Shown: positions 10,604-21,815 of the stretch, piece by piece
How the letters are laid out: each line of letters starts with the position of its first letter
How positions within the stretch are numbered: position 1 is the first letter of the stretch
Source of the DNA: Bryum argenteum
Taxonomy: Eukaryota; Streptophyta; Bryopsida; Bryales; Bryaceae
Direction: 5' to 3'
Assembly (NCBI GenBank): GCA_037043015.1
Contig: CM073324.1
Coordinates: forward strand, 9,693,013-9,757,012
Length of the DNA stretch: 64,000 bases
Notes under the pieces: model-generated
Told to the model about the DNA's origin: nothing
The model's database searches: none
The model's input: the letters and a program-made list of their open reading frames with translations, nothing else
Position numbers and translations under genes: made by a program

Positions 10604-12496
10604 TGTTGCTCTAATATTTATGCTTGGCTCATTTTCATTTTTTTTTTTTCTACACACTTATTTGTGTATGCATAGATGAATTTTTTAGAATGGGGGGGAG
10701 TAGGGGTCCAATGCCACATGATGGGTGGTTTCTTAGGTTCAAATCCTAAGGTTGGAAAATTGGAGAATGGCTTACATTGAGAAATTGCAAAAAAAAATAA
10801 TTGAATGGGCCCAATTGTTTGCCCTGGAGAAGGGCGTTGGTGGGGCGGCCCCCGGCCGGCCATGTAGATACCGGGCACTTCCTTTAGCCGGGCGCCTGCC
10901 GTTGGTGGGGCAGCTCCGGCCGGCCCTTGTGCTGCCGGGGGAAGGGCGGCCCGGCCCGCCGGCTGCCGGTGGGGAGGTAGGGGCCGGGAGCGGGGGGCTC
11001 TCGGTAGGGGAGCGGGGGGGGGGGGCTCTTGGCCGGGCCTCCTCTCTTCTGACATATAACCGCCTCCTATTCCGAGGGGCTGTGTCTGACAGGGCAGATG
11101 CGATGCCTCCGGTGGCTGGGTCGCGAGCTAGGGGCAGCTCTTCCCACCCTCTTCCCAAATCTCACAAAAATCCTCATTTTCTCAACGGTGGCATTTCTTG
11201 GGATTTGACCCGATGTGTTTGATCTTTTTTGCGTTGAGTATATATCCAAGTTACCTCGACGTTCACCGTTTCGGATTTTGAAAATTGTGAAATTAATTAT
11301 GAGAAAATACACCCCAAAGGCATTAAGGTACCATTTTTTCCCCATTTGTGGAAAACAAGGATGTCAATTAAGGGTTAACATCTTTGAAATGCGGGAGGCA
11401 ACATTTGTCGTATACGATGATCCTGCATTGTACCTAGCGAAGTCCGCGTGGGTCAACAAGAAGGAATGGAATAGGACAAAATATTCCACCATGGATGAGG
11501 ACTTGAGAAAGCTACGCGAGATTTGGGAGTTGTATGGGAAGCCTGATAGCTTGGTTCGTGCAGACGATGAACGCGGGCTAAAGCTCCGTGTGTGCGGGCT
11601 AATGCGGTCTGAAGAACCTTGTTGAGGGCAACAAAGGTATAACAATCAAGAGGTTGACAAAGCAGATGCATGACTTGACCATTCATGCGTGGAATCCTCG
11701 GCGCGAGTGTTACGAAGCTATCCTTCAAGTGTGCAAGGACTACGAAGATGGCCATCTCTTTTATAGCAAGGAAGAGGAGAAGAAGTGGAAGGCGTTTGCA
11801 GACAAGAACAACCTAGATCCCCTCTCGTGGATGTACGGGAGCATCGGAGCGAATGACCATGCATTGGTTGAGGCCACGAATGTGGTTCCACGATCGCTTA
11901 TCTACGGGCTAGTCAAGTCTTGAGCGGCTAAGCCGGTGGGGAGAGGACGACCCGCAGACCTCGACAATCATATTACTTTCACGCCATCAGGATGCGTCTA
12001 GGGATACCCGTACTATTGCGAGTGCGATTGACCGGATCATGAGACAAGAAGCGTCGCTAATATCACTCGTTAGTTAATGGTGTCCAACAAAGAGTCTTCA
12101 CCTAATTCCATGGAAGAGTTCTTCCACATATCCATGTCGGAAGTATTTTCCCGGGGCAAGGAGCAAATTGATGCATTTGGCAAGGACTTGGCCAAAGACA
12201 CAAAAAGCCGCATGGGCTAAACCTACACGAGAGAAGGTGCCCAAGTTGGCGGACATAAGTGAACTTATTCCCACCTCCGTCAAGTTCACTATCGGGACAT
12301 TGCAACAAGAACACATGGAGAAGTGGAAGCATCGAGATGAGGGTGGTGCCACTACCGTCACATGGAAGTGGGTGTTCTGAGTTCGAAGGCCAACTCGATC
12401 GATCTGACACCGGATCATCTTATGGTTCGAGCTTGGGAAGGATTATTTCATCCCGATGTCGTGCAGATTGACACAATCATACTTATGGGTTGTTGA

Positions 12497-13717
12497 TTGT
12501 CGGCGTGGTGGGGAAAGCATGGAGACGGTCGCTTGGGAAGAAGAGCGATTCACCAAAGTTATTGCACAATTGTCGTGTGGATGACGGGCGTTGAACGATG
12601 GAACAAGATTCTCTTTATTACCACCACCACCGTGTTTGCTAATGCCGAGTTGTTCGTGAAGCTCAAACTTCCCGAGGGTGGCACTCAACGACATGGATGT
12701 TGGGCATTTGGCGCAAACTCGGTTGATCAGTATGCCCTCAACTTTACACATGGTGGTCAGTTACAGCAAGCGGTGGAACCATTTGGAGGTGTTGTTGTTT
12801 ATATGCAACACCCTGTTGATACTTCCCCCAACCAGAATTATGTTTCTGGGGACCGTCCACTACCACTTGTATTTCACGATCAATGGAGTAAGACACATCA
12901 ACCGTCGGAGGGTGATAGACTCGAGCGATTGCCATCCGAGCTCTCTAGACTGGTGGATGCGTATTTGCCAATTGGTTGGGGTTTGGCTGCGTATAACATT
13001 ACAACGGCCATTCCGACAATCCTTCATGGAGGTTTCCATGGATCGGAGATCATTGTCATTGACGATAGCCTAGAAATGCTAAACTTCTTGTACACAAAGT
13101 TGTTTGTCAACTTCCAAGGACAATTTCAGATCCCTGAGATGACAGGTGCAACAAGGAGCACCAGCGTTGACATTTCCGAGGGCGAAGATCCGATGAACAT
13201 AGGTTCAGAGGAAGGCGGTAGTGACGAGGACGAGCTTGGAGATGAAGCGGATACTTCTATTCCAGCACCATATACATTGGCAAATGTACGACAGCCGCGT
13301 GAGTATGACACAGATGTACCCTCGCCTGATCATAACTCATGTGACGACGGACTTCATTCGTCTGTGGAACCTAATGGCTTTGAAGAAGGATCAAAGATAC
13401 CGGAGGTGGTTCTAGATACTCCAATTCAAACGAGACCAATGGTGCCATCCATTCCACAATCTACAGAATCAGCGGACACCATAGCTTTCAACGAGGCCTT
13501 CGCACCAATGATGACATTTAGAGACGGCTTCTACTATAGCACCGATGGCATAAGGTACACTCGCCACGGTGAGTCGGGCAGTTACACGTACGAGGAGTCT
13601 GCGTCCATCAGTCTTCAAGATTCTATTGATCCCCCAGTGTCGCTGGCGGCAGTGGATCGTATGGTACATGAGGCCTATGAAGGCAGTACCGGTAGGACAA
13701 TGGAGGAGGATGATTAG
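12497..13717 (+). pseudogene. Long C-terminal frame of the split host relic
   Basis: A 406-codon open stretch, the longest intact part of the relic that begins at 5543. Order: TGVERWNKILFITTTTVFAN, then a compact domain with RPLPLVFHDQWSKTHQ, LSRLVDAYLPIGWGLAAYN and GGFHGSEIIVIDDSLEML followed by FLYTKLFVNFQ, then an acidic Ser/Glu/Asp-rich region and a tail ending RTMEEDD. The alternation of hydrophobic strands with the D..WSKTH string loosely resembles a Rossmann-like methyltransferase, which would fit a ParB-methyltransferase module, but no SAM-binding or DPPY-type motif is intact. Stops just upstream (11924-12496) show the region is decayed or spliced. Treat the methyltransferase idea as speculation. 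Confidence 0.4.
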
Positions 13718-14689
13718 AGCATCAGAGATTTATAAGTAGCAAGTTAATATGATGTTTAGGTGACATGTTAGGTTTGATTGATATGTTTGAGTAAAGTATG
13801 AGATGTTTGGTTATAGTATTATGCATGTTATATTATAGTATTTACTATCAGTTTCTAAAGTACGTTTATGAATTTTATGTATGGATTTTCATATAATATA
13901 GAGCGAGATGCTATATATTTTCTCGTTGAATAGCACATGTTGGCCTTTTATCTCTTATAAAGTATGTTTGTTGTATAAATGCCAAAAATAGTATATAAAT
14001 GTCATATAGCAATGTACAACGTAGAAGTTCGTAATCAAAATTGTATTGAATCTAAAAAGAAACACTATAGGAAGTTCAAGGACAAAATTGAATCTTTGAA
14101 ATTCTTTAAATTTCAATTTTTGCACTCCAAGACGTGACGTTGTCCTTCATATTGATCCATTGGAATTTGTATTCCAAAAAATTATATGGTACACAAAATA
14201 ATAAAATAGATGTTGGCAATATTTGAATATAATAATTTGGTAGTATTTACAAAGCAATAAAACATGATTTAGCAACAAATTTGTTATTAAAAAAATACTA
14301 TTTCTCATTAGTTTAAGTTTAGTGCCTCCACATTTAAATTATTTTTTTTTGTGTGGAATTTTTGTTGTTTTTTTTCATTTTGGAGGAAAATGTTGTTGTT
14401 TTGACATGCCATTGAGTGCACTTGGCAAAGTGCATAATTGCTTAATTGTGTGTTTATGTCTGCTGAAAAAAAGTTTGCATCAATTTGAATGCTATGATCT
14501 TACAAATGACAAAAATCCAACGGTTGAAATTTTGAAGACTACCTCTGATGGTAGTTATCTTTAAGATCCTACGGTTGAAAATTTGAAAAAAAAAACTAAA
14601 AAATCTCATGCTCCAAAGTTTACATGGTGGTATGAAATCGCAGTTTTGGAGTTTGGAGCTCTCAAAACACCTTGGTCGTTTAGGGGTTA
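13718..14689. other. AT-rich 3' flank, no gene seen
   Basis: AT-rich DNA after the relic's stop codon. Near 14516-14580 it carries two copies of an ATCC(A/T)ACGGTTGAAA motif, and near 14680 a GGGGTTAA motif. The motifs recur in other blocks (19.0-19.2, 35.1-35.3, 38.6-38.9 and 61.4-61.6 kb), so this is part of a dispersed repeat, not unique sequence. Confidence 0.5.
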
Positions 14690-15375
14690 AGCACGTTTAG
14701 ATTTGGTATACAAGAACTAAAATCATAGATATTTCATACATTTTTATGAGTTTTTCCATTTGTATTATGATTTAACACAAATTCCTACTTAACTTGCCAT
14801 GTGACCTAAGTTGAGATTTTAGATGAATTTCAAGAGGGTAGCCTTCGTAATTTAGAATGATTCAAAGAGGTCGGTTCCATAGCTTTTAATTGTTCCACAT
14901 GTTCTTTTTTTCCAAATTTACTCAAAAATTGAGATTTCGGATTCCTTTAAAAAAAAAACCAAAAAATGAAAAATTGCACAAACACATAAAGACACTTCAT
15001 CATCAATAAATTTTTCCCAAACCAAATGAACATGTTTGACACAATGCATGGCAAAGTGCAAAGCTTTGTATTAAAAGTATAGCATAAGGTTGCATCCAAA
15101 ATAGAAAAAAGCTTGGGTTATAGTTCTTATCTACTTTCTTATTAAAAAAATTCTCGAAAAATCCTAAACATCCTCTATATGGCACATTACTTGAATAAAA
15201 TAGTTTATTATATTATTGCAACACATTGAAATAAAAGCATACCAATGAATTGAGATGTTGGACTTCATTTTGACACTTACAAGCAAAACCTCAAAAATGC
15301 GTCTATGTTACAAGCTAGGCTTGTCTATGCTTTTCTTTTAACTAAGAAAGACATGTAAATTTTTAAGACATGCAT

Positions 15376-15660
15376 GTAGATAGATAGAAACTCTGGACCC
15401 CTTAGTAGTACCCCTCTTGAGGGTGGACACTATAACTACGCTAGTTTCTAACCTATTTACCAGTGCCTTGAAGATATTTGACGTAGTATCCCCCCAAAGG
15501 GCTTTGAGGTACCCATACAACAAGGTCCAAGGACCCCCCACAATAGTCGGGTGGACTATAGTGGTGAGCACCATGCCGGCATGGGGAATGGAACCCACAA
15601 CCTCCTCATAGGGGGCGTGGACAGGACATCCCCCAAGCTGGGACCTTACCATGCCTCGAG
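15376..15660 (-). mobile_element. tRNA-headed SINE, copy 1 (internally deleted)
   Basis: Minus-strand copy of the sequence at 53889-54266. Its head holds a B-box-like GGTTGTGGGTTCCATTCC (about 15582-15600) and a weaker A-box-like region near 15630-15646. The body matches the second copy closely (GGGTGGACAC, TACCCATACAACAAGGTCCA). It ends in the same TCTATCTA tail (15378-15388). It lacks roughly 85 bp near the 3' end that the other copy has. Target duplications were not clear here. Confidence 0.68.
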
Positions 15661-16435
15661 CCTTCTTTCCCTACTTTTAAAAAAAAGAGCCTGCGGCCCT
15701 ATTTTATTTTTTTCTGAGTTTATATTTGGAATCAGAGACCCCACATTAGTTCAAGGAGTCTCATTTTTCCAATCAACAACAAAAAAATAGGGGGCTTTTA
15801 CCCCTCACCCTTGCGGGCCCGGACAAGATTCATCCAAGACCCCACGCCTGGTAAGTCCCAGCGTGGGGGATATCCTGCCAAATCGCTCATAGGGGCCATG
15901 AGCGAAGGCATGTACCAAACTACAAGAAGAACTATGATTTCCATTCGCTACTAAATAGCACATCTACTCACGACCTTAATATATTCATAATTGTACTTAT
16001 AATATAACATCAAACTGTCCACCTTTACTTTCAAATAAATGTTTTCACAATCAACAAACCCAAAAAAAAGTAATTAAAGTAATAATAATAATAATTTTTT
16101 TTTTTTTTTAAATCACAAGATCTTACATCAATGTTCATGTTCAATCACAAGATCTTACATCACAAATAGAGGTGTACACCATACATAAACGGGCAATACC
16201 TAAATACAAGAAAAAGACAATGTCAAGCCTAATCTGACAGAATTGTTTAGGACTAATATAAGTAAGGTCCATGTACTATTAATAGGATTGTGAGTAAAGT
16301 CCAAGTACGAATGACAGTATGCTCCTCCAACCCAAAAAGAGTGAAAAGCCTTCTATCACATGAGCGGGATGCGAATCAGAAGCCACAAGTCGGAGGGTCC
16401 CAACATTGAACAGAGTGCTCAACCAGGCTTGGTTT

Positions 16436-16645
16436 TCAGAAATCAGGAAGTGGTGGCAAGTCGAGTATTGGGAAGCCTTGGTTGCTCCTCCTGGGCATAT
16501 CACCCGAAATGCCCGCCTCCACGTCGAACAGTACTGGTCCTGGGAGGGCAAGGGCAGGGGCTACCGCTGCCATGTTGGCCGCAGGGACGAGAGCAGCAGG
16601 AACTGAAACTGGCTGCTGCTGCAGTGGCTGCCCATCGATGTTCAT
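16436..16645 (-). CDS. Small Pro/Ala/Gln-rich protein, family copy A
   Basis: A 69-residue frame from an ATG at 16645. It begins MNIDGQPLQQQPVSVPAAL, continues with an Ala/Val-rich centre, and ends with a well-conserved FDVEAGISGDMPRRSNQGF then PILDLPPLPDF. No signal peptide or membrane segment is evident, and I recognise no family. The support for coding is comparative: the four copies differ by substitutions and by one whole codon (ALPGPV against ALPPV) but never shift this frame. The frame could start 15 codons upstream in this copy (16690), but that extension is not open in copy B. A TATA box about 0.7 kb upstream and an acceptor-like TTGTTGTGGAAG near 16715 suggest a spliced leader. A conserved non-coding transcript remains possible. 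Confidence 0.5.
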   Translation of the reverse strand: MNIDGQPLQQQPVSVPAALVPAANMAAVAPALALPGPVLFDVEAGISGDMPRRSNQGFPILDLPPLPDF

Positions 16646-17367
16646 GGCTGCTTGCTTGGTCTGCTTGCTTGAGCCGTTTGCTACCGTCATTCTCTAGCTC
16701 AGCTTTCCACCTTCCACAACAAAAACAAAACACTTTAACAACATCTCCAGATGAGTCATAAATCGCATGCAAGGGAGGGAGTAAGTAGACTCTAACAACT
16801 CTCAAACTTTGTCGAGATCAAACAAGCGCGTGAAACTCAAATGAGACAATCGCTGTAGAAGTCAATCTCAGCAATCATTCGAATCTAGTATAAAGAGGTA
16901 ATTGTGGAACACGGCATCAAAGATGATATAAGACTATCCTGGTGTCGAATATTCGCGCAGCCACAATCGAATTGAAAAGCTTCAGATAGTACTCAAACAT
17001 TAGGTGTAGCTATACTGTAGCAGTATCAAAGAATGCTCAGAAAACAATCGTATGGAGTTCACTAGACAAGGACACAAGCCAAACGAGCATGACTAACAGA
17101 GGCTCTCATCGATCTCCAATGAAACAAAATAGTGGAGTCCATCCAAGTGGGGGATGGACCCAGCCACCACCATTGCAAGAGCTGTGAAGCCAACTGAAAC
17201 TGAACTGACTGATACCAGTTTCATTGAAATGAAAACCAAAGTAGAATGGAGGGGTAGAGAAGAGACAATCCAAGCGGATGGGGCGAAGTCACACACCAGC
17301 AATTGTGAGTGGCAGACGATAGAAGAGAAATCAGTACCGAGCATGACGTTAAAGGGGTCGTATTCTT

Positions 17368-17375
17368 CTTATATA
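17368..17375 (-). promoter_or_regulatory. Conserved TATA box, copy A
   Basis: On the minus strand, CAGTATATAAGAAGAATACG. The same TATATA(A)AG core with GAATACGACCCC-like sequence downstream occurs at the same place in all four copies. An ATG lies about 25 bp after it (MLGTDFSS), but that frame is broken by small indels in copies C and D, so it is more likely leader sequence. Confidence 0.65.
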
Positions 17376-17400
17376 CTGCTGATTCAATCGGATGAGTGTG

Positions 17401-18228
17401 CAAAAATAAGGTCTGATGCACCTTCCGCGAACACCCCCCCCCCCCAATCATGGTCACAGTTGTTGGTGGAGTTCGGAACGAAAATCAGGCATCTTGCTTA
17501 AAATAACTTGTTAATAAAGCCCAATTCATGTGCACCAGAGTTCAGTCAAATAGCTCCTCCGCCTGCTCTTTTTCCGGGGGCAACATCTCACGGCGCGGGC
17601 CAGTGGGCACGCTTTCAAGTTGCCCGTTACCAAGCGGCTCCCTCCAAACGAGCTCCCGTTCTCATCACATTTTCCCTCTTTGCCGTGAGAAAGAGTCCTC
17701 TCGATAGAGTACTGACAAGGGCCACCATGGCACACGTAGTGGCCGGAAAGACATTAAAATCAGACCCGAGCCCTAATGCTCCGGCACGTGGCAGGGAAAA
17801 TGTGTTTTCTGGGGAGGGTGGCGGGTGACCCACTGGACCCCACTTCTTCGCGGGGCTCCCTCCAAACGCCCATGTCGGGACCCTTTGGCAGGTCCCGATT
17901 GAGAATGCCCTTACTGCGCTTGATTCTCCAGGCAATGGCTCTGTTTTGGAACACATGTATTTTTTCAATCGATAATACATTGATTGGTTAGAGCAAAATA
18001 TACATAAAGAAAAAAGAAAAAAGAAATGTAATCCAGTAAAACTAGAATATACAAAACTTCTACATTCATGTGAATAGTCATTCGTATGCTTGCGAGTTGA
18101 GAAGTATGCTTGAATTGTCATTTGTTATTTAAGGCGGGTAGGTTTGTTTTGTTTTGTTTTGGACATGGCATTATGATCTCGGGCAATGCTCATTGGATCA
18201 AATCGCATTAGCCATGAGGTATCATTGG

Positions 18229-18263
<35 letters not shown>

Positions 18264-19723
18264 ATAAAGTTGTGGAAAACGATCAAATCGTAAAATGGGT
18301 CGACGGTCGATCATGAGATATTGAATTTTGAAGTATTTATGGCCCTAGAAATATTGATAATTGTTTGTATGAGCATGGCAAAGGCGGTGGGACGTACTAG
18401 TCTAATGCTTGAGGCAAGTAGTTTGTCTGTTTTATTTTGGATGTGACATTATGATCTTGGGAACCGCCGGTTCGATCGACGCATGAGGTGTTTTTGGAAG
18501 CAATTTTTTTTTTTTGTAGAGGTTTGAAAAACAATTGAATTGCGATTCTAGCCATTGGATATTATCACATACTCAATGTTCAATTTTTTCTTGAACAAAT
18601 GTATCTAACATCATGCTTCGTTTGTTTCTTTGTGGTTTTTAAGACCTTCTAAAAATTAATTTGCATGAAGGTCAAAAAAGTAGAATGAGTCTCTAAATTT
18701 TTGCATGAGCGTACTTGACTTTCACTAGTAGGAATTAGGTCCTTAAATGTTGACTCAAATTACCGTGCCCAATATGATATAAGAGACTTATGTTTGAACT
18801 GACATAACAATATATCATTATAGGCATAATTATGTACAAGAGGACATATTTTTATATCATCTCAAACATAAGTCTTTTATGCCATATCAAACACATAATT
18901 CTAGTCAACATTTCAAGACATAATTCTTACTATTGTTAGTTACCTACATGGAAAAGAATATGACAACAATGTTTGGTTTAACCCCTAAATTTCCTTGTTT
19001 TGGGAGCAAGAGGCCTCCAAACTACCTTTTCTAAGTCCCGTGCGCACCTCGGCATGTGAGTCAAAATTTTCTCTAAATTTAGACTTCTAAACGTAAGATC
19101 TCGAACCTTACTTGTTTTTGACCTACTGCTAAAATTTTCAACCGTTGAATCTTTCACATATGTGAGATCGTAACATGCAAAGTTGATGCAAAGTTTTATA
19201 GGTGTTGCACGGGACACATAGAGTAAATGGTGCCAAAGACATGTTGAAGTTTGTTACCCCAAACATTTGGGCATATTTTTTTCCATGTAAGTAATCAAGT
19301 TGGGTACCCTCATGCAAATATTAGAAACTCAGTATGTTCTTTTTACCTTCATGCAAATTGATGACAAAAGAAGGTCTAAAAACAATGAAATAGAAAAATT
19401 TGTGACACAACTGAATTTTTATTTTATTTTTTAAATTCTTGGAGGATGAGACGATGAGGAGGTGCCTTTACAAGTTTGTGAATCTTGAGATTTTTCTTTT
19501 TGGACAAATTCCAAATTGTCAAATTTTACATCTAGAGGGATGCATAAACTAAGGTAGAATATCGTAGTTCTGAGGTTTCAAGCTCTTAGAAACACGAGGA
19601 ATTTCAAGACTTACCACATAAAGATTCTTAAAACCCAAAATGAGTGTTTGCAATTTCGGACAACGTAGATAAAGGAGTTAAAGGTAATATTTTTGCTGAA
19701 GATTTTTAGTGGGTGCTCCCTAT
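17401..19723. other. Intergenic DNA with dispersed repeats and a poly-T run
   Basis: The part 17500-17990 is less AT-rich and lies upstream of the copy A TATA box. Its last 70 bases (GGAACACATGTATTTTTTCA) recur near 45320. A run of about 30 T lies near 18233-18262. The stretch 18720-18900 resembles 45490-45620. Near 19060-19260 there is an inverted copy of the ACGGTTGAA repeat block. No coding frame is convincing. Confidence 0.45.
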
Positions 19724-19876
19724 CATGGTTGTCATATTAGACAAATCACTATTCATTTCATGTCCTATATGACAAGTTACTATTCATCACATGTACTTCA
19801 AATGTACATTTGATATATAATAACTCGACATGTAAAACATAAGATGAATAGTGATTTGTCCAATATGACAACCATG
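19724..19876. mobile_element. 153-bp MITE-like foldback (GGTTGTC family), copy 1
   Basis: Ends are CATGGTTGTCATATTAGACA and TGTCCAATATGACAACCATG, an almost perfect terminal inverted repeat that continues through AAATCACTATTCAT. Flanks CTCCCTAT (left) and CTTCCTAT (right) could be an 8-bp target duplication with one change. A relative with clean flanks lies at 62515-62666. No coding capacity. Confidence 0.72.
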
Positions 19877-20463
19877 CTTCCTATACTTCAAAGTGTATGT
19901 CCAAAAAATTAAAAAGTTATATTCCATTATTAGATCTTAAGATGAAAATTGTTGATTTTTGGCCCAACTAGGGCAGAGAAAACTTTTTCGTAGTGACATA
20001 TTTTCGAGTTTTTTAAATTTTGACATGATCATCATCATGTAGATGCTCAGATTTCCAAGTAGTAAAGCTTGATCATGACAAAATTAAAAAAAACTCGAAA
20101 ATATGTCAGCCACCAGCTTCAATATTTTTCATCATTTTTTCATTTTTTCTTCAATAATTTGTGGAAATTCGAGATTTAAGATTTTTTTTTCTATTTTTTA
20201 AATTTTATTTTTTAATTTAATTTTATTTTTCTTCTTCTCCTAAAATTCACAAACATACAAATGCACCTACTCGCCTTTTAGATTTTTCTTGAACTAAATA
20301 GGTTTGCCGTTATTCAAGTTTTTCTATATGATTGATTTCCTACATTCTTTTAGGAAATAAATTGCATGAAAGTTCTATAAGCCAAATTAGTTTCAAATTT
20401 TTTGCATGATTGAGAATAGTCAATTTAGTTGTTTACATGGAAAAATAGAAGAACTTTTTTCTA
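19877..20463. other. AT-rich DNA with an inverted relative at 39.2-39.5 kb
   Basis: The string CTTCAATATTTTTCATCATT with following T-rich sequence (20117-20160) has its near reverse complement at about 39240-39290, and AAAATATGTCAG and the GATCATGTC region also match. Dispersed repeat, no gene seen. It ends at the CTA duplication of the CACTA element. Confidence 0.45.
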
Positions 20464-20640
20464 CACTACAAGAATACTGCCCTAGTAGCTACGTTTTTTC
20501 TGCTACGTTTCGGGGTTTCGCTACGTTACGGATGATGTGGTATACGTTTGCGAAAATTTCGAAAATCCGCTGTCCGGAGCTACGTTGGCACTACGTTCGT
20601 GGAGAACTGCTCAATTTCCGGAGAACGCGACGTTCCCTCC
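20464..20640. repeat. Left terminus and subterminal CTACGTT repeats of the CACTA element
   Basis: Within about 115 bp of the end there are five CTACGTT copies (near 20486, 20499, 20520, 20579 and 20590), three preceded by G. In the En/Spm system such subterminal motifs are bound by TNPA; here that role is inferred. The right end has AACGTAG, TAGCTACGAACG and TAGCTACGATTT in the matching inverted position. Confidence 0.7.
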
Positions 20641-21815
20641 GACGGGATCCCCTTCGTGCGCGGCTTTATTACTGTAAGGGCCATCCTTACATGAACTGTA
20701 AATACACTTGTCAAGTAAGGAACGGGCTGCAGCCTCAGCCGGTGCAATTATACAGTTACCGTAGCATTTTAAACTGAGTAAAATCCGTGTTACCGATCTG
20801 CTTATCCGGAAAGGGGCTTATTATAGTAATTTAACCTGGATCTTTGACAACAGCTGAAAAAAAAAAAATCTCTCCTCCTATGTACATGCGTAGTTCAGTT
20901 AGTTGTTTAACTAGATGAAATGGTATTACTTCTGAGATGTAAATGAAAAATTCGAGTTTGAAATCAATACCCTTCTATTCAAATTCATATATGGATATAT
21001 CATATGGTATCACCTTGTAGAATTTGTGCGAAAATTCAGGAAATCCATAATGTAGATTGCTTATAAGAAGGTAATGGATAAAAGGTGCTATGTAAGTTTT
21101 ACTGGCGAACGGAAGAAAACAGGGATAACGGACCCATGCTAAGAACGAGGTTTGCCCATCACATCCGTAATTACTGACATATGGGAAGGTAATTTTGATA
21201 CTTTTAGTAAACGTTGCGAATATGTTTGCTATTATCATTTTTAACCTGCGGCCATATTTTAGGGTAAATGTTTGATTTTCCTTCATGGTAAACGTCTGAT
21301 TTACTATTACTGTATTATTTCAGATTCCGTATAAAAAATTCCATTTACTGTAAGTAATGTACCAAAAATCTTCCAAGATTACGAATAATGGAAAACATTT
21401 GGTTTGAACCTCAGGGTATCTTAGATATCCGGACAAATCATTTTCATTGTAACAAACCCAACATCAGTATCACAGATTTTCACCCATGCTCCACTCTGGC
21501 AGAAAACCATCGCTTGTATCAGCACTTCTGGTATGAAATTTTTTTAATACCCAGGATGAACACTAGGTGATAACTACTGCAATATTTATTGCTTTCTGAG
21601 AACGAGCCCCCTCTAAACATGGCTTCTACCTATTCGGGAAAGATTCCAACTTGCATCACGGACTGGTATTCAGGAGACTACTGCATTGTTACGAAGGAAG
21701 ACAACAATCTACACTACTCTAAAAGTCGAGCAAAAATCTTAAACCTGCCTGGAGCATATTTGTATCTCCATGGACCAACGGCATTATACTTCGAAATTTG
21801 ATGGCGGTCCATGAG

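Larger units (their letters stand above)
6991..11374 (+). mobile_element. piggyBac-type element, 4,384 bp, TTAA target duplication
   Basis: The element starts CCCTTTATCG directly after TTAA (6987-6990) and ends with AGGG directly before TTAA (11375-11378). Reading inwards from the right gives CCCTTAATTG, so the short terminal repeats agree at 8 of 10 positions. TTAA insertion and CCC-type ends are established features of piggyBac elements. The proof of boundaries is the empty site: deleting 6991-11374 and one TTAA restores an open frame in the interrupted host relic (AEFIN then IFEMRE). Inside are an unrecognised ORF (7399-8046), GC-rich blocks (7850-8290, 10830-11110) and the transposase (8717-10603). 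It probably cannot mobilise itself because the transposase frame is broken. Confidence 0.9.
5543..13717 (+). pseudogene. Relic of a large unrecognised gene with a ParB-like motif, split by a piggyBac insertion
   Basis: The gene starts at ATG 5543 (MPRNVGTNCKIDKTWEKHGW), meets an in-frame TAG near 5684 and continues as RFKQLLPAHRRHDICDVCPE. Pieces then follow in several frames, with an AT-hook/NLS-like GRGRPSKRPRR near 6210. From 6482 a good frame reads through SPLTNHRVLSAKRVREVYDF and WEPVDGQHIVAACNFAKEE (near 6900), resembling a ParB-like nuclease fold (Asn-Arg box, then DGQH in place of the usual DGxHR). An in-frame TGA lies at 6467. The frame is broken at 6990 by the piggyBac element and resumes exactly at 11379 (IFEMREATFVVYDDPALYL). 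One frameshift separates that part from EGNKGITIKRLTKQMHDLTI (11640-11923). A long C-terminal frame follows at 12497-13717. No TIRs of its own were found. It may be a captured or transposon-borne gene; the function is a guess. Confidence 0.55.
14690..17400 (-). repeat. Duplicated unit, copy A (gene plus 3' flank)
   Basis: About 2.7 kb that also occurs, diverged, at 36060-38320, 41395-43061 and, inverted and shortened, at 46420-47890. Shared landmarks in gene order: TATA box, leader with GAATGATTGCTGAGATATG (diverged here), the short Pro/Ala/Gln ORF, a 3' stretch containing CTTTTCACTCTTTTTGGGTT, and an AT-rich distal flank (ACTCAAAAATTGAGAT). Copy A carries a SINE inserted in the distal flank (15376-15660). 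Large segmental copies with independent small indels indicate old duplications. Confidence 0.8.

Noticed and set aside
12497-13717. hAT or other known transposase
   Set aside because: No DDE-type motif or hAT C-terminal dimerisation signature is visible; the frame fits better as the C-terminal part of the interrupted relic.
17093-17344. Frame starting MLGTDFSS just after the copy A TATA box
   Set aside because: Copies C and D break this frame within the first codons by 1-2 base changes, so it is more likely leader sequence than protein.
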